Position numbers and translations under genes: made by a program
Assembly: GCA_016189825.1 (NCBI GenBank)
Contig: JACPRR010000151.1
Span: 1 to 7,832 of the forward strand
Origin: Chloroflexota bacterium
GTDB taxonomy: Bacteria; Chloroflexota; Dehalococcoidia; JACPPY01
DNA length: 7,832 nucleotides
Direction: 5' to 3'
Notes under the pieces: generated by a model
Database searches by the model: none
The model's input: only the letters and a program-made list of their open reading frames with translations
Told to the model about the DNA's origin: nothing
Shown: one piece after another, positions 1 to 5,752 of the stretch
How the letters are laid out: each line of letters begins with the position of its first letter
Position numbering within the stretch: position 1 is the stretch's first letter

Positions 1-1052
1 GAGCCAAGGCCACGCTCTTGGCCGGCCCCCATTGCCAGCAACACCTCAGAAATTGCCAGCCGGCGGTCGTGACAGGCCGAGCCCGTAGATGCGGCTACGC
101 CATCCATTTGTGCCAGAATGTCGGCGCCACTGCCCCCGGGGAAGCTCACGTTGAGCGTGTTGGGGAGCCGTTCTGTCGGGTGGCCGTTGAGCACAATGCG
201 ATCATTCAGCCTCAGCAGCCCCTGATGCAGCCGGTCGCGTAAGAAGGTCATGCGCTTGCCGGCCAATTCCAACACCTGGCCTGCGATTTCGCAAGCCAGG
301 CCCAGACCGACTATGCCGGCAACGTTCTCGGTGCCCGCGCGACGCCCCGACTCGTGCGCCGCGCCGTGAATCAGTGGTTGCAGCGCCCTGTTCTGGCTGA
401 TGAAGAGGGCGCCGACTCCCTTGGGGGCATAGAGCTTATGGCCGGCGACGGTGAGCAAGTCAACACCTAGCATGGTGACGTCAACCGGCAGCTTACCAAC
501 GGTCTGGGCGGCGTCGCTGTGAAACGGCACACCCCTTTCCCGGGCTATCGTGGCGATATCCGCGATGGGCTGGATGGTGCCCACCTCGTTATTTGCGTGC
601 ATCACCGTAATGAGGATAGTGTCCCGCCGTACCGCGTCCCTGACATCCGCCACGTCCACGCGGCCAAATTCATCAACCGGCACTGCACTGACCTGGAATC
701 CCTGCTTCCTCAGGAAATCGAGCGGCTTGCTCACCGCAGGGTGCTCCACAACGGAGGTGACGATGTGAGACCCTCTGCCGCTTTCTCGCGCAGCGTATGC
801 AATGCCCTTGATGGCCATATTGTTGGACTCGCTGCCGCCACTGGTAAACACTATTTCCTCGGCCTTGCAGCCAAGCAGGAGTGCGACCTGATTCCTGGCC
901 TGTTCGACCGCGGCCCTGGCCCGCTGCCCCAGCGGATGGCCGCTGGATGGGTTGCCGTACTGCGCAGTGAGATAGGGAAGCATTGCCTGCAGTACACGGG
1001 GATCGACTGGAGTGGTGGCATTGTAGTCCAGGTATACTGCAAACTCACTCAT
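1..1052 (-). CDS. Cysteine desulfurase / selenocysteine lyase-like PLP enzyme, 3' end cut by window edge
   Basis: A fold-type I aminotransferase-family enzyme that removes sulfur from cysteine (or selenium from selenocysteine), leaving alanine and an enzyme-bound persulfide for Fe-S clusters or other thio-cofactors in the cytoplasm. The visible 350 residues read without interruption. They begin with a YLDYNATTP motif at 7-15, then NPSS (34-37), TSGGSESNN (70-78), the PLP-stacking His104 in VVEHPAV, NNEVGTIQP (154-162), Asp180 and Gln183 in SDAAQ, and the PLP lysine Lys206 in AGHKLY. The catalytic Cys327 lies in STGSAC. The loop continues as HDRR instead of the TSG usual in IscS/NifS, and with GHKLYAPKGVGAL and RAGTEN this resembles the selenocysteine-lyase-like branch. 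The family is usually 380-400 residues, so roughly 30-50 are missing off the left edge. The ATG overlaps the upstream stop (ATGAGTGA) and has a strong GAGGAGG site. The fold and enzyme class are secure; sulfur versus selenium substrate is not. Confidence 0.93.
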   Translation of the reverse strand, partial: MSEFAVYLDYNATTPVDPRVLQAMLPYLTAQYGNPSSGHPLGQRARAAVEQARNQVALLLGCKAEEIVFTSGGSESNNMAIKGIAYAARESGRGSHIVTSVVEHPAVSKPLDFLRKQGFQVSAVPVDEFGRVDVADVRDAVRRDTILITVMHANNEVGTIQPIADIATIARERGVPFHSDAAQTVGKLPVDVTMLGVDLLTVAGHKLYAPKGVGALFISQNRALQPLIHGAAHESGRRAGTENVAGIVGLGLACEIAGQVLELAGKRMTFLRDRLHQGLLRLNDRIVLNGHPTERLPNTLNVSFPGGSGADILAQMDGVAASTGSACHDRRLAISEVLLAMGAGQERGLG

Positions 1053-2757
1053 GCCGCGAAGCCTCCTCATACGAATACGCTTTGATCTCCGTGCCCTGAA
1101 GGAGTACTACGAGGCGCGAGTGAGGTGAAGCAGCTATCGCCTGCGCCAGGACCTCTACTTGTTGCTCCGATATCTTGCCGTCTTCTGTCGCGCCCGGTCC
1201 ATCGTATGCCATGGCGCGGACCGGCATGCCCAACGCTCGTTCCAGCCGTTGCGCCAGGCTTCCGGCTTCGGTCCTGCTCGCCACCACGACGATCGTCTTC
1301 ACGGTACGCGTCCTTTCAGCACCGACGCGAATGTCGTACCTGAGCAGGCCCGCGTGGTACACCAACGCCGGAATGGCGGCGCAAAGCAGTTGCAGGCTCC
1401 ACTTCATGCTATTGAGGATATCGAACGCAACTGTTCCCAGGAGGAAGCCTGACAGCAGCCTGTAGGCGATGCTGATCGCTGCCGCCACGGAGGCAATGAT
1501 GGAGATGCAGAGGAAGGTGTACAGGTAGACCTTTCGGGACCGTGCAAAGCGCTCCTCTTCGCTCCTGTCGATCTCCCGCTGCGTGCGAAGCCAGTGGAGC
1601 AGCCACGCGGCGAGGCCGAGGGCCAGCAGGACCACCGATAGGGCCAATTGGTCCTTCCACCAACCCGGACTGATCACCAGGAGCGGCGCAGGGTTCAGAG
1701 AGTTCAACAGGAAATCGAGGAGCAGACCGATGAGCGTGATCACACCTGCCGATGTGGCGGCGAGGCCGATACCCGAAAGCAGGTAGTAATACACGCGTCT
1801 CGCAGAAGAACGGCGCTCAGCAGCGCCGGACGCTTCTTCCTTTGTCCTCTGCCAATGATAGGTCCACACGGCTGCCCCAACGAGCAGGGTCGGCGCGGTC
1901 AGGCTGAGGAATCGGAAGAACCCTGGCTCAGAGCCAACCGGCACGCCAAGGAGAAACTCAAGGAGCCTGAACAGAACTATGGCAAGAGAGACGATGGCGG
2001 CGAGCGCGCCTCCCGGTATGGCAAAGAGATAGCAGTAGACCTGGCGCAACGAAGAGCTCGAATCGTCTCTGGCGGCGTAGAGCCAGTGAAACGACCACCA
2101 GGCAAGCCCCAGGAGCACCGCGGCGACGCGCATCTGCAATGGCTCGCTCCACAAGGGCCCCTGGACGAGTGGCTGGCTGATGAAAATGCCGTGGTCCAGT
2201 GCTATTCCCAAAGTATTGATGATGCCGGTGGCAAGAAGGACCAGAGACCATGCCGCCACGAAGTACCAGTACCAGCGCAGCAGCGTCCCTCCAGCAGGCG
2301 ACGGGGCGCCATCCCGGGAATTCACGCGCCAGTTGTAATACCAGACTCCCAGCGCCACAGGGAAGGCGCCGGCCGCACCAGCGCTGAACGTTTGGGAATC
2401 AGCCCCACCTAGCAACCAGCGGAGCACAGTCACGCCGGTCATAAGTGCCGTGAGGCTCGAAGCCGCCAATGTCACGGCCAGGTACAGCTTTCGGAGTGCG
2501 CTGGCGGCCTCTTGCGTGCCAGCGCCCCCGAGGCGCTGCACCGTTCGCCAGTGGAACGCCCATACGGCGGCAGGGATAGTAAACATCGACAGGCCCAGAG
2601 CAATCTGCTGGTTGGCATATCCGGGACCGGCGAAAGTGGGGCGTCCGCCAATGGCCAGGTCGAACAGAAGCCGCAGTAGAAGGCCGGCGCCCCAGGCAGC
2701 CAGAACGAGGGTCACCAGGCACACGGCGTAGAAGTACACCCTCCTTACGGTGCTCAT
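1045..2757 (-). CDS. Polytopic membrane protein made of six DUF5671-type repeats with a soluble C-terminal domain
   Basis: A 570-residue integral membrane protein of unknown function. It consists of six diverged repeats spaced about 70-90 residues apart. Each opens with a basic-aromatic signature followed by a hydrophobic helix: RRVYFY (5-10), RKLYLAV (89-95), RWYWYF (161-166), RQVYCYL (238-244), RRVYYYL (320-326), RKVYLYT (408-414). Each closes with a second helix ending in an aromatic/His-Trp motif: FHW (68-70), YNW (141-143), FHW (223-225), YHW (300-302), LHW (387-389), with a degenerate YHAG in repeat six. This predicts about 12 membrane helices, with the basic linkers on the cytoplasmic side. 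The pattern matches my recollection of DUF5671, a family of unknown role common in Chloroflexota. Residues about 481-570 form a hydrophilic tail with alternating beta and alpha character that I do not recognise. The ATG has GGAAGG 7 bases upstream. The gene lies 19 bases after the anchored NTF2-like gene and overlaps the desulfurase by 8 bases. A transport, sensing or scaffold role cannot be chosen from sequence. Confidence 0.9.
   Translation of the reverse strand: MSTVRRVYFYAVCLVTLVLAAWGAGLLLRLLFDLAIGGRPTFAGPGYANQQIALGLSMFTIPAAVWAFHWRTVQRLGGAGTQEAASALRKLYLAVTLAASSLTALMTGVTVLRWLLGGADSQTFSAGAAGAFPVALGVWYYNWRVNSRDGAPSPAGGTLLRWYWYFVAAWSLVLLATGIINTLGIALDHGIFISQPLVQGPLWSEPLQMRVAAVLLGLAWWSFHWLYAARDDSSSSLRQVYCYLFAIPGGALAAIVSLAIVLFRLLEFLLGVPVGSEPGFFRFLSLTAPTLLVGAAVWTYHWQRTKEEASGAAERRSSARRVYYYLLSGIGLAATSAGVITLIGLLLDFLLNSLNPAPLLVISPGWWKDQLALSVVLLALGLAAWLLHWLRTQREIDRSEEERFARSRKVYLYTFLCISIIASVAAAISIAYRLLSGFLLGTVAFDILNSMKWSLQLLCAAIPALVYHAGLLRYDIRVGAERTRTVKTIVVVASRTEAGSLAQRLERALGMPVRAMAYDGPGATEDGKISEQQVEVLAQAIAASPHSRLVVLLQGTEIKAYSYEEASRHE
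1062..1068 (-). promoter_or_regulatory. Ribosome binding site of the cysteine desulfurase
   Basis: GAGGAGG on the minus strand lies 9 bases before the ATG at 1052-1050. It sits inside the last codons of the membrane-protein gene. A near-perfect site inside the upstream gene, with overlapping stop and start, fixes this start and implies coupled translation. Confidence 0.75.
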
Positions 2758-2776
2758 GGTCCCGCCTTCCAGCCCA

Positions 2777-3247
2777 TCAGTACAGCCACCACAGTGGACC
2801 GGGGCTCTGAATAAGCCACCCAGTTTCCTGCTTCACCAGGAAGAATGTTTCATTGATTGTCTGCACGGCATCACCGAAGGGGTTGCCGGAACGAAACACA
2901 TAGACGGTGACGTCTACCTGTGCCTCGCTGCCGGTCACGCGCGTGGCCCCAAGGGTTGCCCTCCATGGAACGGAGGCCGGCCGGCGTGGCGGGACCACAG
3001 GGGGTATAGGTTTGGGAGGACCGCCGTCCTTGGGGGTGGTTGGCACAGGCGCAACGTACTTGAGGGCGCCTGCGTTGTCACCGTTCTGGATGGCAATCAT
3101 GTAGCGCTGAACGACCCCCGCAGGATCGCTTTCAGGGAGAAGCGCGACCTTCACGTTCCCCCGGATAAAGACAAGCGTAGCTGCCCCCAGCGCCAGGGCA
3201 GCGAGCGCGATCCCGAAGGCGATAAGGAGACGGTGCGATTGCCTCAT
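2777..3247 (-). CDS. Small membrane-anchored NTF2-like (SnoaL/DUF4878-type) protein
   Basis: A 156-residue protein with one N-terminal hydrophobic segment at about residues 7-28, preceded by positive charges (MRQSHR), and no lipobox cysteine. It is therefore probably anchored with the rest outside. Residues 41-65 follow the pattern typical of NTF2-fold lipoproteins: DPAGVVQRYMIAIQNGD, then a hydrophobic helix. The last part (107-146) has alternating strands ending in FFLVKQETGWLI, the usual final hairpin of that fold. A proline-rich stretch at 67-94 replaces part of the middle and may be an extended linker. The fold assignment is inference from pattern; no catalytic residue is evident. It is the first gene of the minus-strand operon, 19 bases ahead of the six-repeat membrane protein. 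It may act as an extracellular partner of that protein. No good ribosome binding site precedes the ATG, but no better in-frame start is visible. Confidence 0.75.
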   Translation of the reverse strand: MRQSHRLLIAFGIALAALALGAATLVFIRGNVKVALLPESDPAGVVQRYMIAIQNGDNAGALKYVAPVPTTPKDGGPPKPIPPVVPPRRPASVPWRATLGATRVTGSEAQVDVTVYVFRSGNPFGDAVQTINETFFLVKQETGWLIQSPGPLWWLY

Positions 3248-3257
3248 CTGTCTATCG

Positions 3258-3270
3258 CCGGCGAAGCCGG
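3258..3270 (-). other. GC-rich hairpin in the leader of the minus-strand operon
   Basis: CCGGC and GCCGG form a perfect 5-bp stem around a 3-base loop (CCGGCTTCGCCGG on the minus strand). It lies 10 bases before the ATG of the anchored NTF2-like gene, within the likely 5' leader. Since that gene lacks a clear ribosome binding site, the structure may affect translation. No U-tract follows, so it does not look like a terminator. Confidence 0.35.
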
Positions 3271-3282
3271 GCCGGCATTTGT

Positions 3283-3288
3283 ATTATA
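3283..3288 (-). promoter_or_regulatory. Candidate -10 element for the minus-strand operon in a divergent promoter region
   Basis: A perfect TATAAT on the minus strand sits in an AT-rich island (about 3277-3303) inside otherwise GC-rich sequence. It would start transcription near 3276 and give a leader of about 28 bases. No convincing -35 box is present at 16-18 bases (the sequence there is near ACAGCA). The same bases form the odd palindrome GTATTATAC, and the plus strand offers TATACT at 3285-3290 for the flavodiiron gene, also without a good -35. Promoter activity is plausible from position and composition but unproven. Confidence 0.4.
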
Positions 3289-3326
3289 CTGTATCCAGAA
3301 TACCGTGCTGTTGACGACCTTTGACC

Positions 3327-3331
3327 GGAGG
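3327..3331 (+). promoter_or_regulatory. Ribosome binding site that sets the flavodiiron protein start
   Basis: GGAGG with 7 bases to GTG at 3339. The alternative upstream TTG at 3321 overlaps this site's own spacing and would add only six unconserved residues (MTGGGA). The GTG start gives the usual short N-terminus before the conserved IAHDIHWVG segment. Confidence 0.75.
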
Positions 3332-3338
3332 TGGCGCA

Positions 3339-4544
3339 GTGCCCGCTGCATGCAAAGTGGTACAGATAGCTCACGATATCCACTGGGTTGGAGTTGAGGA
3401 CTGGAACAGGCGTTCGTTCGATGCCGTGATGGACTTGCCCTATGGCACGTCGTACAACGCCTACCTCGTCCGAGGAAGGGAGAAGATTGCGCTCGTAGAC
3501 ACGGTGCAGGCCTCTTTTGGGGATGAGCTCATGCAAAAAGTGAGGCAGGTTGTCGACCCTGGCAGGATCGACTATCTGGTGATGAACCATGCTGAGCCCG
3601 ATCACGCTGGCTCGATCCCCGTTGTGATGGCGGCTGCGCCCGGGGCGAAACTACTTGCATCGGAAAAAGGCGTCGAAATGGCCCGCGTCTTCTTTCAGGT
3701 CCCGGCCGAGAGGATGCAGGCAATGCAGGATGGGGGCGAGATCGACCTTGGGGGGAAGAGGCTTAGGTTCGTTGCGGCGCCCTGGCTGCACTGGCCGGAG
3801 ACGATGTTCAGCTTTGCCGTGGAAGATGGGGTCCTGTTCACCTGCGACTTCTTTGGCGCGCATCTGGCGTCGGACCTGCTTTTTGCTGATGAGGTCGGGG
3901 GCGCGGTCCTGCCGGAGGCGAAACTCTACTACGCGGTCATCATGATGCCTTACGCGAAAATGGCCAGCGCCGGGTTGGATAAGGCGGTGGCCTTGCAGCC
4001 ATCTATCATTGCGCCCGGGCATGGGCCGGTGTGGCGATCCCCGAAACCCGTCATCGATGCCATCGAGCAATGGACTCGTGGGCCGCTCCTGAAGAAGGCG
4101 ATTATTCCCTATGTCACCATGTGGGGCTCGACCAGGCGCATGGCCGAGGTGGTGACGGCCTCCCTATCCGGGGAAGGCATCGAAACCATACCGTACGACC
4201 TCTCGGTCACTGACCTGGCCCGTCTTGCCAGAGACCTGGTTGACACCAGCGCTGTCGTCATGGGTTCGCCTACCGTGCTGGGCACAGTGCATCCCCTGAT
4301 CGCGAACGCCGCCAGCATGGTGCGCCTTCTAAGGCCAAGGGCCCGCATAGGGGCGTTCTTCGGCTCGTACGGTTGGGGTGGGGGCGCCGCGGCGCAGGCG
4401 AAAGCGACTCTCGAGTCGGTCAAGATGCAAGTAGTGGACAGCGTTGATGTCAAGGGGCCGCCGGGGCAGGCCGACCTGGAGCGGCTCGCTGTCCTGGGCA
4501 AGAACGTCGCCAGCAAGATAACAGGAGCGACTGCGCCAGAATGA
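3339..4544 (+). CDS. fprA: A-type flavoprotein (flavodiiron protein), O2/NO reductase
   Basis: A two-domain cytoplasmic enzyme that reduces O2 to water and/or NO to N2O, protecting anaerobic metabolism. From the GTG start it is 401 residues, normal for the minimal class A. Residues 1 to about 250 are a metallo-beta-lactamase-like domain with all expected diiron ligands: H84-x-E86-x-D88-H89 (NHAEPDH), His151 (WLHWPE), Asp170 (TCDFFG) and His228 (PGHGPVW). Residues about 256-395 are a flavodoxin-like FMN domain with phosphate loop VTMWGSTRRMAE (259-270), GSPTVLGTVHP (309-319) and FGSYGWGGGA (341-350). There is no fused rubredoxin or flavin-reductase module, so a separate rubredoxin probably supplies electrons; none is in this window. 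O2 versus NO preference cannot be read from sequence. The MetE/UroD-like gene follows after 19 bases, so the two are probably co-transcribed. Confidence 0.95.
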   Translation: MPAACKVVQIAHDIHWVGVEDWNRRSFDAVMDLPYGTSYNAYLVRGREKIALVDTVQASFGDELMQKVRQVVDPGRIDYLVMNHAEPDHAGSIPVVMAAAPGAKLLASEKGVEMARVFFQVPAERMQAMQDGGEIDLGGKRLRFVAAPWLHWPETMFSFAVEDGVLFTCDFFGAHLASDLLFADEVGGAVLPEAKLYYAVIMMPYAKMASAGLDKAVALQPSIIAPGHGPVWRSPKPVIDAIEQWTRGPLLKKAIIPYVTMWGSTRRMAEVVTASLSGEGIETIPYDLSVTDLARLARDLVDTSAVVMGSPTVLGTVHPLIANAASMVRLLRPRARIGAFFGSYGWGGGAAAQAKATLESVKMQVVDSVDVKGPPGQADLERLAVLGKNVASKITGATAPE

Positions 4545-4567
4545 AAGGCCGGGCGCCACGCGGTTGA
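4541..4567 (+). other. Eight-codon mini-ORF bridging the flavodiiron and MetE-like genes
   Basis: ATG at 4541 overlaps the flavodiiron stop (ATGA). The frame (MKGRAPRG) ends in a TGA that overlaps the TTG start of the next gene (TTGA, 4564-4567). It would let ribosomes step from one gene to the next despite the weak site on the second. Short frames of this size occur by chance, so translation is speculative. Confidence 0.2.
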
Positions 4568-5649
4568 CCTTCAATGGAGATTGCGCGACGACCGCCATGG
4601 GCATCATGCCCCACCGTGATGTCGCTCGCGCACTTGAGCTTGCGCTGAGTCTCGACATTCCCTTTTGGCCGCAGCTTCCCAAGGTCTCGTTTCGCGAGGA
4701 CATGTATGCGCAAGCCTCCGAAGGTTTTCCGGGGATCACGGTTGACATGGAGGGTGAAAGGGTCTTGTTTGACAGTGCTCGCTTCGATCAGGACCTGGCC
4801 AGGTATTCGGAGCGGATGAACGACCCCGACTACTTCCTGCTGAGTGAGGCGTATTCGTCCGTGTATCACAAGTTCCTCACCGTAGACCTCAAGGGACGCG
4901 TCGCCGCGAGAGGCCAGATTACCGGCCCAGTCAGTTTCGGCTTTCGCGTCGTTGATGAAGCACAACGGCCTATCATCTACAACGAAGCTGTGCGCACGAT
5001 CCTGTATGACTTCATGCAAAGGAAATGTAACGCGCAGTACCGGCAGCTTCAGGGGAAGAATGCCAGCGCTTTTGTGTGGGCGGACGAGCCCGGTCTGGGC
5101 TGGGTTTTCAGCGGCATGTCGGGATATGACGACGTCCGGGCGCGCAGCGACTATCGCGCATTCCTCGATGGTATCGAGGGGCCGAGAGCGCTGCACCTGT
5201 GCGCCAATGTCAACTTGCCGTATCTCCTTGAGCTTGGCGCCGACATCGTGTCGTTCGATGCCTATCAGCTTGGGACTATGCCGAAGGCCTACGCGGCGCC
5301 GGTGGCCGACTTCATCAGGCGCGGAGGTATCATCTGCTGGGGAATAGTTCCCACCGACTCAGATGGCCTTGGCAGCGGGAGTGCAGAGTCTCTGGCGCGG
5401 CTCCTCCTCGGGTACTGGGCCGTTGTTTCGCGGGAAAGCGGTATTGGTGTTAGGGCTATCGCCCATCGTTCGCTGCTTGCGCCCGCCCGTTGCTGCCTCA
5501 AGAACGTAGGCGCGGTTGGAGCTGCGGGAGAGGAAGGGCAGGGGGACGCGGCTTGCCCTGTTTCGAGCATCGAAGAAGAACTTGTGGAGCGTGCCTTCGC
5601 CATGCTGAGAGGCCTCTCCGCCAGGTTGAAGGAAGCGTGTCTGTCCTGA
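4564..5649 (+). CDS. MetE/UroD-superfamily protein (cobalamin-independent methionine synthase C-domain-like methyltransferase)
   Basis: A 361-residue single TIM-barrel protein of the group that includes uroporphyrinogen decarboxylase, MtaA-type corrinoid methyltransferases and the C-terminal half of MetE. Visible family landmarks are ATTAMGIMPHRD near the start (8-19), PFWPQLPK (33-40), GQITGPVSFGF (117-127), WADEPGLGW (172-180), H211-x-C213 in HLCANVNLP, DIVSFDAY (227-234) and GIVPTDSD (260-267). In MetE the equivalent His-x-Cys plus a distal Cys bind the zinc that activates a thiol. His211, Cys213 and Cys310 or Cys311 (APARCC) fit this, so a zinc-dependent methyl transfer to a thiol is plausible. 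The UroD reaction is unlikely. Substrate is unknown. The TTG start places the conserved motif at the usual distance from the N-terminus, although the ribosome binding site (AAAGG at 4544-4548, about 15 bases away) is weak. It is too short to be a full MetE, which has two barrels. Confidence 0.85.
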   Translation: MTFNGDCATTAMGIMPHRDVARALELALSLDIPFWPQLPKVSFREDMYAQASEGFPGITVDMEGERVLFDSARFDQDLARYSERMNDPDYFLLSEAYSSVYHKFLTVDLKGRVAARGQITGPVSFGFRVVDEAQRPIIYNEAVRTILYDFMQRKCNAQYRQLQGKNASAFVWADEPGLGWVFSGMSGYDDVRARSDYRAFLDGIEGPRALHLCANVNLPYLLELGADIVSFDAYQLGTMPKAYAAPVADFIRRGGIICWGIVPTDSDGLGSGSAESLARLLLGYWAVVSRESGIGVRAIAHRSLLAPARCCLKNVGAVGAAGEEGQGDAACPVSSIEEELVERAFAMLRGLSARLKEACLS

Positions 5650-5651
5650 GT

Positions 5652-5680
5652 TTGCCGCATACCGAACGCCGTGTTAAACT
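5652..5680 (+). promoter_or_regulatory. Possible sigma70-type promoter upstream of ftsY
   Basis: TTGCCG (5652-5657) and TAAACT (5675-5680) are separated by exactly 17 bases and match 4 of 6 consensus positions each. They lie just after the MetE-like stop and about 73 bases before the ftsY start. Transcription would begin near 5687. The match is modest and would be expected by chance now and then; read-through from the upstream operon is the alternative. Confidence 0.35.
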
Positions 5681-5707
5681 GACTCGATTCTCCCGTTTGT
5701 TCCTTCC

Positions 5708-5746
5708 ATGAAGATACTCTGCCCGTATTGCGGTGAAAGGCGCTAG
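5708..5746 (+). other. Twelve-codon CxxC leader ORF, in frame with ftsY but separated by an amber stop
   Basis: ATG at 5708 opens MKILCPYCGERR, ending in TAG at 5744-5746, six bases before the ftsY GTG and in the same reading frame. CPYCGE resembles the opening of zinc-ribbon or rubredoxin-like proteins. It could be a leader peptide coupled to ftsY, a remnant of a zinc-ribbon gene, or chance. No ribosome binding site precedes the ATG. The stop falls inside the palindrome GCGCTAGCGC (5740-5749). CGGTG (5731-5735) can pair with CACCG (5749-5753), which reaches the first base of the ftsY start codon. Confidence 0.25.
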
Positions 5747-5752
5747 CGCACC

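Noticed and set aside
519..1085. Plus-strand open frame of 188 codons
   Set aside because: It lies antisense to the cysteine desulfurase, whose motifs are unmistakable; its translation shows no family features.
1648..2412. Plus-strand open frame of 254 codons
   Set aside because: Antisense to the six-repeat membrane protein; the highly charged, low-complexity translation is what a GC-rich antisense frame gives.
3321..3338. Upstream TTG start for the flavodiiron protein
   Set aside because: The GGAGG at 3327-3331 is correctly spaced for GTG 3339, and the extra six residues are not typical of the family.
2750..3397. Plus-strand open frame of 215 codons
   Set aside because: It runs antisense through the NTF2-like gene and into the flavodiiron start; no ribosome binding site and no recognisable domain.
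4450..5196. Minus-strand open frame of 248 codons
   Set aside because: Antisense to the MetE-like gene, in a region where the plus frame carries conserved motifs.
4564..5649. Uroporphyrinogen decarboxylase (hemE)
   Set aside because: The superfamily fold fits, but the His-x-Cys and distal Cys match the zinc methyltransferase branch, which HemE lacks.
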